31,887 bases of DNA from JACQZO01 sp964512325 (GTDB lineage: Bacteria > Patescibacteriota > Gracilibacteria > RBG-16-42-10): positions 1 to 31,887 of the forward strand of contig CAZEGN010000015.1 in NCBI GenBank assembly GCA_964512325.1. Reading direction: 5' to 3'. Positions 23,174 to 31,008 of the stretch are shown here, piece after piece. Position 1 is the first letter of the stretch; every line of letters starts with the position of its first letter. The translations under genes and the position numbers were made by a program. The notes under the pieces were generated by a model. It saw only the letters and a list, made by a program, of their open reading frames with translations, was not told the origin of the DNA and did not search any database.

Positions 23174-23254
23174 ATGAAAAAACTACTTATCGCTTTGATC
23201 ATTGCTGTAGTTTTCGGTTCTGGTTGGGGAATACTGTACTATTTCTTTAGTTAA
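23174..23254 (+). CDS. 26-residue membrane peptide
   Basis: An ATG at 23174 encodes 26 residues: two lysines, a continuous hydrophobic helix (LLIALIIAVVF), then GSGWGILYYFFS and a TAA. This is an ideal single transmembrane peptide with a positive N-terminus. It lies 61 bp after the DUF305 gene and 25 bp before a strong terminator, which supports it being transcribed. It has no recognisable family. Peptides of this kind often associate with larger membrane complexes or respond to envelope stress, but no partner is evident. Confidence 0.55.
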   Translation: MKKLLIALIIAVVFGSGWGILYYFFS

Positions 23255-23278
23255 AGCACATAGACAGGTTAACTCGAT

Positions 23279-23315
23279 AAAAAAGGATATATAGTTAATC
23301 ATATATCCTTTTTTT
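23279..23315. terminator. Rho-independent terminator
   Basis: AAAAAAGGATATAT (23279-23292) pairs with ATATATCCTTTTTT (23301-23314) around an 8-nt loop, and the 3' side is a run of T. The A-run on the other side would let it work in both directions. It closes the DUF305 and small-peptide transcript. Confidence 0.85.
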
Positions 23316-23380
23316 GTGAATTGTATAAGGTGCAAATTAGACGGAATATTTTCTTTGGTCTATGCTACAAAAAAATTTGC

Positions 23381-25048
23381 ATGCAAAAAAATTGCATTAT
23401 CTGCCAGTCTGTTTTTTCAATAACTGAACAAGACCTCGCATTTTACGAGCAAGTTGCCCCTACTGTTGGCACTCAAAAGTTTTTAGTTCCACCACCAACA
23501 CACTGTCCTACTTGTAGGCTCAAAAGACGTTTACTGTGGCGCAATGAAACTAATCTCTACCAGCGCCAGAGCAGTTTTACTAACAAAACCATTTTCTCAA
23601 TTTACTCACCAGAAAAGAGCAATCCAGTATATGCGCAGGCTGAATTGGAGTGCTTGCATATGGAGAATTGGGGAAAAGCAGTGGATAGAGAAAGACCCGT
23701 TTTTGCCCAGTTTTATGAATTTTTCAAACAGTGTCCACTTTCGGCTCTCAATAATATTGGTGAAAATGAAAATAGCGCCTATTGCAATTATACCTATCAG
23801 TGCAAGAACTGTTATCTCTGTTTTTGGGGAGATGTAAGTCAGGATAGTCTTTACAATTATGGTTTTGTAAATCTCAAAGACTGTCTTGATAACTATTGGC
23901 TTTTTGATGGTGAATTGTGTTACGAGAATGTAAATGTTTATACCAGTTTTAATAGCAAGTATATCTACAACTCACACAACATTAGTGATAGTGCTTTTTT
24001 ATTTAACTGTCGCGACGTTAAAAACAGCATGTTCTGTGTAAATCTAAAACATAAAGAATATTGTCTATTTAACCAGCAACTTACGGCGGCAGAATATCAG
24101 CAGCGCATTAAACAATATGATTTAGGTAGCTTTAACGCCGTACAAAAGATGATGGCTGAATTTACTGCTTTTAAAGCGCGCTTCCCAGTACGCAACCTAA
24201 CGAATATTAATGTAGAAAATGTTAGCGGTGACATGAATCAGCACTCACAAAACTGCCGTGACTGTTATCACATGCTAGACTCACAAGACTGTGCCTATGG
24301 CATTGATTACATCAAGAATAAAGATGTATATGATTGTTACGGCTGTGTTGAACTGGAACAATGCTATGATGTGCATTGCGGACTCAACTCGCAACGTATT
24401 CTTTTTTCATACGACATCAGCAACTCCTACAATTTGCTTTATTGTATTTCATGTCGTAATTGCAAGGATTGTTTTGGCTGTATAGGATTACGAAATAAAA
24501 AACATTGTGTTTTTAATATTCAGTATACACAAGCTGAATATGAAGCACTGTTAGCACATATACTGAGACGCATGGTTGCTGATAAAGAATGGGGTGAGTT
24601 TTTTCCTGAGCACTTTTCCCCTTTTGGCTACAATGAAAGTACAGCTCAACAATATTTTCCCTTAACTGAAACTGAAGCTAAAAGCTATCACTATCCCTGG
24701 ACCAAGTATCAAGCACCGTCACCACAAGCACATCAGGTTATCGCAGCCGAAGAATTGCCCGACCATATTCATGAAGTTACTGACTCAATTTTAGACAGCG
24801 CGATTCTATGCGCCAACACAAAAAAACCATTCCTTATTACCAAACAAGAGCTAGCATTTTACCGTGAGCATCAGATTCCTCTGCCTCGTCTTCATTCCGA
24901 TGAAAGAAGACGGCAAAGAATGCTCTTAAAAAATCCTCGCCGCATCCGCTCAAGCACATGTGATCATTGCCACAAAGCTATACAGACCACCGTACCAGCC
25001 GAGAATAACAGCATCATATACTGTGAACAGTGTTATGAAGATAATTAG
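23381..25048 (+). CDS. Cysteine-rich zinc-finger/solenoid protein, paralogue 2
   Basis: A 555-residue protein with about 33 cysteines and the same order of modules as the genes at 1385 and 25448. The N-terminal finger is intact: C5-x2-C8 (NCIICQS) and C42-x2-C45 (HCPTCRLKRR). Two Cys-rich solenoid blocks follow, separated by KEYCLFNQQLTAAEYQQ, and the second ends KKHCVFNIQYTQAEYE. After these come GEWGEFFP and GYNE, a middle finger that has lost its cysteines (CANT, LHSDERRR) and an intact last finger (CDHC, CEQC). No export signal or membrane helix is visible. I chose the ATG at 23381 because it puts the CIIC finger at the very start; upstream in-frame sequence to 23321 looks non-coding. The function is unknown. 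It converges with the third paralogue across a 399-bp repeat-filled gap. Confidence 0.78.
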   Translation: MQKNCIICQSVFSITEQDLAFYEQVAPTVGTQKFLVPPPTHCPTCRLKRRLLWRNETNLYQRQSSFTNKTIFSIYSPEKSNPVYAQAELECLHMENWGKAVDRERPVFAQFYEFFKQCPLSALNNIGENENSAYCNYTYQCKNCYLCFWGDVSQDSLYNYGFVNLKDCLDNYWLFDGELCYENVNVYTSFNSKYIYNSHNISDSAFLFNCRDVKNSMFCVNLKHKEYCLFNQQLTAAEYQQRIKQYDLGSFNAVQKMMAEFTAFKARFPVRNLTNINVENVSGDMNQHSQNCRDCYHMLDSQDCAYGIDYIKNKDVYDCYGCVELEQCYDVHCGLNSQRILFSYDISNSYNLLYCISCRNCKDCFGCIGLRNKKHCVFNIQYTQAEYEALLAHILRRMVADKEWGEFFPEHFSPFGYNESTAQQYFPLTETEAKSYHYPWTKYQAPSPQAHQVIAAEELPDHIHEVTDSILDSAILCANTKKPFLITKQELAFYREHQIPLPRLHSDERRRQRMLLKNPRRIRSSTCDHCHKAIQTTVPAENNSIIYCEQCYEDN

Positions 25049-25081
25049 TTTGAAGCATGAGAAGGAAGGGAAGGAGCGAAC

Positions 25082-25306
25082 AATTCGGAATTCGCAGTTC
25101 GCAATTCGGAATGAAAAAGCTCAACCAAAGAGAACACGCAGAGAAAGATAGCCAAGGAAACATCCATTCATCTTCTTCTTTCTTTGTCATCCTGACCGGA
25201 GCGAAGCGTAGTGGAAGGATCTTGCCGGATGCAGTCTCACGCGACATAAACCTCTATCGTTGCAAATGGCTTATCCCAGCAGAATTCCTCCACGGAAGTC
25301 GATTGT
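25082..25306. repeat. Composite intergenic repeat, copy B
   Basis: The left part (25082-25111) has AATTCGGAATTCGCAGTTCG-type units. A purine-rich stretch with GAGAAAGATAGCCAAGG follows, and the right part (25184-25306) runs from TTGTCATCCTGACC to CCACGGAAGTCGAT. Order and many internal segments (CATCTTCTTC/TTTGTCAT, GATCTTGCCG, ATGGCT, CTCCACGGAAGTCG) match copy A at 10953-11205. It fills much of the 25049-25447 gap between the two convergent cysteine-rich genes. Confidence 0.75.
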
Positions 25307-25343
25307 AAATGTTAGATAATTCGAGGACAGAAAAAAAGGCACA

Positions 25344-25405
25344 ATTCAAAATTCGGAGTTCGGAAAAGGCACAGACCGAAGAGAAGAAAAAAAAAGAGGA
25401 ATGAA
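25344..25405. repeat. Left module of the composite repeat, partial third copy
   Basis: AATTCAAAATTCGGAGTTCGG followed by purine-rich AAGGCACAGACCGAAGAGAAG resembles only the left half of copies A and B, in the same orientation. It suggests that the left part can exist separately. The rest of the gap to 25447 is A/G-rich with no visible gene. Confidence 0.5.
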
Positions 25406-25447
25406 AAAGGGTGGCAAAAGAAGGATATTCGATGTTAAGTATCGAAC

Positions 25448-27127
25448 TCAATAAACCAGCTTTTGATAACAGTCTTCACACAGAATCTCTTGTTTGGTTG
25501 TAGTGGGGAAAGAGGTTTTGATAGTCAACTGACAATGAGCACATTGGGTTGATCGTAAGCGATGCGGATTTCTTAGTTCAATACGAGCTTGGTGTCGACA
25601 ATGAAAACATTTGTTCGGCAGAGCAAGATGCTGCTGCTGATAGAACGCAAGTTCCTGGGCGATGACGCGGTAGGCTCTGCTACATTGTATACAAGTCAGT
25701 ATTTCTTTTGTTATTGAGCTGGTAGTCATAGCAATATCATTAGGAATTGCCACTTTTTGCGTTGGTGCTACACTTTCAGCTTCCGCTCGCCACAATGCGC
25801 CAAGCTGCAAAGCTTGATCTTGGGTTAAAGGGTAAAGCTCTTGTGCTATTGTTTCATTGTAACCAAAACCAGAAAGCGCAGCAGGAAAAAACTGCCCCCA
25901 TTCACCTGTGCTTTGCATATGTCTAATTATTCGCGCCACCATCTTTTCATATGCTTCAGGAGAATACTGCTTGTTTAAAATGCAGTACTTTTTGCTCTTC
26001 ATGCCAACACAACCAAAGCAATGCGAGCTATGAAAACATTGAAAAGAATAAGAGACGGATTTGCAATTATAACAGGTGACATTAAACAAATTCTGATAGG
26101 CACCACTACCCACCTCCAAGCAATAATAACTCAATTCTGCTGGCATTCCCCAAGCATAGATATCCTGACAGTCCTTAGAATCATGCAACCAGGAGCTATA
26201 AGCACAATCCTGCAGTTTGCTTGCATCGAAGCAATGTGAGCTGTTTTTGCAATGAAAGGCACCATTACCCGTTACATCTTCATTGTGAGTACCAGCCATA
26301 TAGCGCACAGGGAACTTGACTTCATGTTCCGCCATCAATGCCTTGAGCCTCTCTACTATGTCACGATTGCCCAAATCAAAATGCTGTACTTTTTGTTTAT
26401 ATTCGTCTGGCGTAAGCTGTTGATTAAAAAGGCACCATTCCTTATTGACCAAGTTTACACACCCAAAGCAGTTTTTCAGATTGCTACAATTCACTAAAAA
26501 TGCTGAATCTGTACAATTGTTAGAGCGCTTGCAATAGGAACAATTATAACAAAGCTCACACTCCACACATTCATAACAGAGTTCACAGTTTTTAATCATT
26601 ACATTGTCGACGCAATCTTTACAGTCATTCACATAATTACCATAGTAACAATTTTGATTGCGATTAGCCCCGCCAAGCATATAGCAATCCTTTAGCCAAC
26701 CCGTACATTGATTATAGTCACTGTTTTGATTGTCTACATTATAGAGTGCACAACGAGGCACTCGCCGTAACAATTCTTGGAACTGCTCAAAAAAGGGACG
26801 AGCGAAGTCAAACTCCTGCCCATAATCTAATGCATCCCATTTATCATTCCACCACGCTTCATGACTATATACTGGATAAGGCTTATCAGGCGCATGCACA
26901 GAAATAATATCCTTTTTGCTAAAATCACACTGGCGATTATAGAATTTACGCTCATTGCGCCAGAGCAATCTTTGTTGTTCCCTACAATTCGGACAGAGCT
27001 CCGGAATGGGTATAGCAAAGGTCTGACCGTCAATCACAGGTGACACCTTTTGATAAAATTGCTGATCGGCTGTAGGCACTTCATATTTCTGCTCACAGCG
27101 ACGACATTGTTTATGCAAAGATTCCAT
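25448..27127 (-). CDS. Cysteine-rich zinc-finger/solenoid protein, paralogue 3 (most complete)
   Basis: A 559-residue protein with 42 cysteines. N-terminal finger: C8-x2-C11 and C45-x2-C48 (CPNCRE). Then WWNDKWDALDYGQEFDFARP, solenoid 1 (about 137-232, steps such as CELCYECVECELCYNC), KEWCLFNQQLTPDEYK, solenoid 2 (about 283-382), KKYCILNKQYSPEAYE, GEWGQFFP (408-415) and GYNE (422-425). The C-terminus has a middle finger C479/C482 with C507/C510 and a last finger C529/C532 with C550/C553. The paired CxxC pattern suggests zinc; the solenoid could be a beta-helix or a metal-rich scaffold. No signal peptide is seen. A minus-strand promoter (TTTACA, 16 bp, GATAAT; 27177-27150) lies just upstream, beside the divergent regulator gene. 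Function unknown. Confidence 0.8.
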   Translation of the reverse strand: MESLHKQCRRCEQKYEVPTADQQFYQKVSPVIDGQTFAIPIPELCPNCREQQRLLWRNERKFYNRQCDFSKKDIISVHAPDKPYPVYSHEAWWNDKWDALDYGQEFDFARPFFEQFQELLRRVPRCALYNVDNQNSDYNQCTGWLKDCYMLGGANRNQNCYYGNYVNDCKDCVDNVMIKNCELCYECVECELCYNCSYCKRSNNCTDSAFLVNCSNLKNCFGCVNLVNKEWCLFNQQLTPDEYKQKVQHFDLGNRDIVERLKALMAEHEVKFPVRYMAGTHNEDVTGNGAFHCKNSSHCFDASKLQDCAYSSWLHDSKDCQDIYAWGMPAELSYYCLEVGSGAYQNLFNVTCYNCKSVSYSFQCFHSSHCFGCVGMKSKKYCILNKQYSPEAYEKMVARIIRHMQSTGEWGQFFPAALSGFGYNETIAQELYPLTQDQALQLGALWRAEAESVAPTQKVAIPNDIAMTTSSITKEILTCIQCSRAYRVIAQELAFYQQQHLALPNKCFHCRHQARIELRNPHRLRSTQCAHCQLTIKTSFPTTTKQEILCEDCYQKLVY

Positions 27128-27149
27128 CGGTAGTATTTATTACCCATCA

Positions 27150-27177
27150 TTATCCCCCTCAAAACAATTTTGTAAAA
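27150..27177 (-). promoter_or_regulatory. Candidate promoter of cysteine-rich paralogue 3
   Basis: On the minus strand, -35 TTTACA (27177-27172) and -10 GATAAT (27155-27150) are 16 bp apart. The predicted start near 27143 leaves about 16 nt before the ATG at 27127, with no Shine-Dalgarno. Confidence 0.5.
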
Positions 27178-27202
27178 CACTTTTAGTAACCAAGCAAAGA
27201 AA

Positions 27203-27238
27203 ATGCCTTGTACAAAGGGGTAAAAGGCATGGTACAAT
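27203..27238 (+). promoter_or_regulatory. Promoter and dyad upstream of the TrmB-like regulator
   Basis: ATGCCTT (27203-27209) and AAGGCAT (27224-27230) form an inverted repeat with 21-bp centre-to-centre spacing, two helical turns. TTGTAC (27208-27213) and TACAAT (27233-27238) can serve as -35 and -10 with a 19-bp spacer, so the dyad would overlap the promoter. GTACAA at 27232-27237 also mirrors TTGTAC. This is a good candidate for autoregulation by the product of 27262-27984. Confidence 0.5.
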
Positions 27239-27261
27239 AAAGTGTTGACCCTTTTTGACAC

Positions 27262-27984
27262 ATGAATACCTTAAAACTGCTAGAACAACTTGGCCTCACT
27301 GAACAAGAAGCTAATATTTATCTCGCCGCACTTAAACTTGGCACAGCAAAAGCAAGCTCAATTGCTGCTGAAGCTGGCATAAAAAGAACGACCGTATATC
27401 ACGAGCTGAAGCTGCTGGCACACAAGGGCTTTGTGAGTGTGCAGTATATTGGCAAGGAACGTCAATATCGTGCTCAAAGTCCCAAGAAAGTTGCTCACCA
27501 TTACCAAAAGAAAGTAAATGAATTCGAAGCAATCATTCCTCAATTGCAAAGCCTGGAGCGTAAACAAGTCATCACACCAGGCATTCGTTTTCTGGAAACT
27601 GTTAGTGAGCTAGAGCACTTCTATGAGGAGATTCTACAAGAATATGCCGGCAAAACATATTTCATCATTGGTGATGCTGAAGGTTGGCAAAGTATAAGTC
27701 CTGAATTCATTGAGAGCTATCGACACAAACGTGCTCAAGCAAAAATCAAGACGAAAATTTTGCTTACCGCTAATTCGGCCGGCAAGCACCCTACTGACCC
27801 AACGCTCTTGCGTGATGTTCGGTACTTACCAAAGGGCTTCACCTGCAAAAGCACCTTAGACATCTTTAATGAAAAGGTATTAATAGTCAGCCCTGCCCTC
27901 AAATCACTTGCCGTGGTAATTGAGATTAAGGCCATGACCGATATTTTCAAAATGCTCTTTCAAATTCTTTGGCAGAAAGCATAG
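27262..27984 (+). CDS. TrmB-like transcriptional regulator
   Basis: A 240-residue regulator. Residues 1-75 form a winged helix of the TrmB type (LEQLGLTEQEANIYLAALKL, then SSIAAEAGIKRTTVYHELKL). A charged helical linker follows (VAHHYQKKVNEFEAIIPQLQ). The C-terminal effector domain (about 105-240) has FLETVSELEHFYEEILQ and IKTKILLT, as in TrmB-like proteins with a PLD-like sensor fold. TrmB proteins of archaea regulate sugar uptake and metabolism; CPR bacteria encode many relatives with unknown ligands. It is divergent from the cysteine-rich gene 25448-27127 with only 134 bp between the start codons, so control of that gene is likely. No Shine-Dalgarno. Confidence 0.85.
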   Translation: MNTLKLLEQLGLTEQEANIYLAALKLGTAKASSIAAEAGIKRTTVYHELKLLAHKGFVSVQYIGKERQYRAQSPKKVAHHYQKKVNEFEAIIPQLQSLERKQVITPGIRFLETVSELEHFYEEILQEYAGKTYFIIGDAEGWQSISPEFIESYRHKRAQAKIKTKILLTANSAGKHPTDPTLLRDVRYLPKGFTCKSTLDIFNEKVLIVSPALKSLAVVIEIKAMTDIFKMLFQILWQKA

Positions 27985-28054
27985 CTTTTCTCGTTCATTT
28001 CCCAACGGATTGCCAAGATCAATCACATTCAGCTATATTGGAATACACTAAATA

Positions 28055-29698
28055 ATGCGTATTTTTGTTATGACTGAAGACCTTGATGGTGGATGGGAAG
28101 CATTGCTTGATGAAGGCACCCCTTCTCCTACCAAAAAAGCACGAGCTATGTACACGGCCCGCGGCGACAATCACAATCGAGAAACATTGCCAATTCTCAG
28201 CCCCACAGTTATCCGTGAAACTGATGGAGATAAAGAGCTGTATCACCCTTCAATCACACCTCCACCATCAGCAGGCACCCGCTCTGCAGCATCAATTATA
28301 CCCAGCTCTATCCCACCACTCGGCCATCCGGACGCACTCAATGACGTCCCAACCATCAGACCAGGTTCTGTGGATACCACCACTCCTACTATCCCCCGAG
28401 CCCCTACAGCACCGTACTTCCCACTATCGCCTTTTGCACTGCTTCCACCAACCCAACCTACACGAGAAACATTACCCAGGGAAAAGCAGGCTACTCACTA
28501 TATGACAGCTCCTTCTTTGGCTATCGACACACATACCACAAACGGGCACATTGTTCCTGATATTGGTGACATGATTTTCACTCCCGCACCTCCAGCACCA
28601 GACAGGTTCGAGTCTTTTACTGATACAGAGCTAGAAGAACTACTCAGTGCCTTCCATGCTGATTATGCAGCTCCCCCAGTAACAACTGCCAAGTCAACTG
28701 CTCCAGCTATTGTTTCCACTATAAACACCAGTAATTGTGTTAAACCTGCCCCCAAGAAAATCACCTGGAGTGCATTCACACCACCGCTACCAGAACCCTC
28801 AGCCCTTGAAAGACTAGCCACAATAAAAGACAGCCTTTTGAATGCATGTAGAGGCACTATCGCTACTATACGAAAGCGTGCGACCGCTCTACTTTCATCA
28901 TATACAACAGGAAACAAGTCCTCAGCGGGCCTGGCAGATAAAAAAACAGCCACTATACATTCTGCTTTTAGTGGACATGATTTCAACACCCACCTTGACC
29001 CAAGTGAAAGAGCATTCTTCATGCCTAAGGCAAACAGAGCCAGATTTAAGGAAAAGTTGTTGGCAGGATTACAATCTGTCCGTTCAACATTTAAAAATGC
29101 GATCTCCGCTGCAACAAAACCAACGAAGGTCACTCCATATCCCAAAACAGGCTTAACTTTTGCGACACTATCTCTTGCAGCAATCGCAACCCTCACCCAT
29201 GTATCCAGTCCATCTCCCAGCTCTATTAAAGAAACTCAATCTACTGCCATAACAAGATCATCTGTATCAGCAAACAATACCGGAAGAAGCATTCAGCAAG
29301 CATCTACAACCATCTCTACCAACATCGATAGGGCAGAACATATTACGCCCACGGCAGTTCCTCCATCATATCGTTTAAATCAAACGATTTACCTACAAGG
29401 AGACCCCAATATTCCAGACACTTTTTTATCTGCGCTCTACGGGTATTTGCATAACCCCCAGTTAAGCACACATATCTCCGGATATCATTACTCCCGCAAT
29501 TTAGCCTCTCACATGTGGCAACAATTGCAGGAGCATCAACCAGAAATTGCTACAAAAATATCGGGGAATCGCCGCGGTTATAGTTTTCAGTTCGCACTCG
29601 ATAGTAGAGGCACTGTAATACTACGCCAAGCACGAACAGCTAGACAGCACAATCAGTTATCTGCACCTATAGCTCTTGGCCAATTAGCTACTCGCTAA
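28055..29698 (+). CDS. Pro/Ser/Thr-rich single-pass membrane protein
   Basis: A 547-residue protein I do not recognise. Residues 1-225 are low-complexity and probably disordered, rich in Pro, Thr and Ser, with two RETLP motifs and an acidic FTDTELEELLSAFHADY patch near 187-203. A basic segment follows. One hydrophobic segment (GLTFATLSLAAIATLTHV, about 366-383) probably crosses the membrane, with a Ser/Thr-rich linker and a folded C-terminal domain of about 110 residues. That domain includes QTIYLQGDPNIPDTFLSALY. With no N-terminal signal it would have a cytoplasmic N-terminus and exported C-terminus. The start could be ATG 28055 or 28070; TTGCCA (28010) and TATATT (28034) form a candidate promoter. 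It overlaps the convergent pgi by 15 bp. Confidence 0.6.
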   Translation: MRIFVMTEDLDGGWEALLDEGTPSPTKKARAMYTARGDNHNRETLPILSPTVIRETDGDKELYHPSITPPPSAGTRSAASIIPSSIPPLGHPDALNDVPTIRPGSVDTTTPTIPRAPTAPYFPLSPFALLPPTQPTRETLPREKQATHYMTAPSLAIDTHTTNGHIVPDIGDMIFTPAPPAPDRFESFTDTELEELLSAFHADYAAPPVTTAKSTAPAIVSTINTSNCVKPAPKKITWSAFTPPLPEPSALERLATIKDSLLNACRGTIATIRKRATALLSSYTTGNKSSAGLADKKTATIHSAFSGHDFNTHLDPSERAFFMPKANRARFKEKLLAGLQSVRSTFKNAISAATKPTKVTPYPKTGLTFATLSLAAIATLTHVSSPSPSSIKETQSTAITRSSVSANNTGRSIQQASTTISTNIDRAEHITPTAVPPSYRLNQTIYLQGDPNIPDTFLSALYGYLHNPQLSTHISGYHYSRNLASHMWQQLQEHQPEIATKISGNRRGYSFQFALDSRGTVILRQARTARQHNQLSAPIALGQLATR

Positions 29699-31000
29699 TA
29701 TACGCTTAGTTTCTCCTTTATACATCTCTACATTTGGCTGATCAAAAGCATTAACATTGAGGAGCTGTGCTAAATACATCATCTCAAGCATTTTCCATTG
29801 CAAGAACTCACCCAGAGACTCTGCATCTATAGCCGCGAGCTTTACCGTAAAAAATGGCAGCTCTGCTTTTTGGTAGGCCAGCATCACACCCTGCAAGATT
29901 GCACTCATTATCTGATCAGTACTCTTGCCAGCAATGTTTTCTACAAGGCCATCCAAAACACCCTGATCAGGTACGGTTATATGTTTATTATCCTGATGTG
30001 CGTACACAAACGTGGTCATTTTATCTTTTGGCCCCCCCAAATAGAGCTGTGCCATTGAGTGTAAGTCAGTGGAGCCAATGGATATCGTAGGCGTTATACC
30101 TGCATGAACAACTTGACCATCGATGTCTTGCTCTTTGCCTAGACTCTCAGCCATTAATTGTCGATACCATTTGCCAACAGACTCAAGCTGTGGATGAAAA
30201 AAGAAAGTGTCATGAATACTTTTGCCTTCTAAGGCAAAATGAAATTGTACACAAGCTGAAAGCAAGGCTGGATTTAAAGACAAATTATGCAATAAGCAAG
30301 TATCACGCATTTTTTTCGCCCCATTCAGTAAACTTTTTACATCAATACCACAGGCAAGCAAAGGCAAAACACCTACCGCAGAGAAGACAGAATATCTACC
30401 GCCAACCCGAGCAGGCAAACTCTGTACAGCAAAGTTGGAAGCCACAGCCCTTTTCCACAAAGCAGAATTTTCGTCACTAATAATTACTACTCTCGTCGCC
30501 AAGTCAGGGAAATGTTTTTGTAAAGCGGCATATATCACTTCAAAATTAACTACTGTTTCTGTAGTTCCACCAGACTTACTAATCATAAAAATTAACAGCT
30601 CTTTACTAGAGACAACCTGCGTCGTCAGAAATTGCACGAGTGCATGAAGATAATTGCTTTCATTGGTATCCGCAAAAAGCATTTTAGGAAAACGCTGGGG
30701 TTCTAAACTATCTTTGTATCCTAACAAAGCGTCATAAATAGCTTTGGCTCCTAAGTTCGATCCACCAATACCAATATTAATTACATACTTAAGCTCTGGT
30801 GTTACCATTTTTTTTAGCAAGTGCTCAGCTTCTTGATAGATCAGTTCATCTGCTGGCAGATTGAGTGAACACTCGGGTGCAGCGTAGCTCTCTGCATCTG
30901 CTATTTTTTTTAATCTAGCGGTGTATGTTTCAAGTTTCTGTTGCAAAAAAGCCAAAGCTGGAGAATGAATAAATGATTGATCAGAAAAAGAAAGTTTCAT
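29684..31000 (-). CDS. pgi: Glucose-6-phosphate isomerase
   Basis: Converts glucose 6-phosphate and fructose 6-phosphate in glycolysis or gluconeogenesis in the cytoplasm. At 438 residues it matches the short Bacillus-like form. Signatures are present: INIGIGGSNLGAKAIYDALL, the phosphate-binding SKSGGTTET, GGRYSVFSAVGVLPLLACG, the catalytic region WYRQLMAESLGKEQDIDG and the C-terminal NAFDQPNVEMYK with the conserved lysine. I chose the ATG at 31000 (MKLSFSD), 8 bp after the transaldolase stop; a longer start at 31033 would overlap that gene. It is co-transcribed with transaldolase and overlaps the convergent gene by 15 bp at the 3' end. No Shine-Dalgarno. Confidence 0.96.
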   Translation of the reverse strand: MKLSFSDQSFIHSPALAFLQQKLETYTARLKKIADAESYAAPECSLNLPADELIYQEAEHLLKKMVTPELKYVINIGIGGSNLGAKAIYDALLGYKDSLEPQRFPKMLFADTNESNYLHALVQFLTTQVVSSKELLIFMISKSGGTTETVVNFEVIYAALQKHFPDLATRVVIISDENSALWKRAVASNFAVQSLPARVGGRYSVFSAVGVLPLLACGIDVKSLLNGAKKMRDTCLLHNLSLNPALLSACVQFHFALEGKSIHDTFFFHPQLESVGKWYRQLMAESLGKEQDIDGQVVHAGITPTISIGSTDLHSMAQLYLGGPKDKMTTFVYAHQDNKHITVPDQGVLDGLVENIAGKSTDQIMSAILQGVMLAYQKAELPFFTVKLAAIDAESLGEFLQWKMLEMMYLAQLLNVNAFDQPNVEMYKGETKRILASS

Positions 31001-31008
31001 AAAAACAG

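Noticed and set aside
28663..29196. Antisense ORF of 177 residues on the minus strand inside the Pro-rich gene
   Set aside because: The opposite strand has a longer frame with a promoter-like region and sensible domain order; the antisense frame probably reflects base composition.
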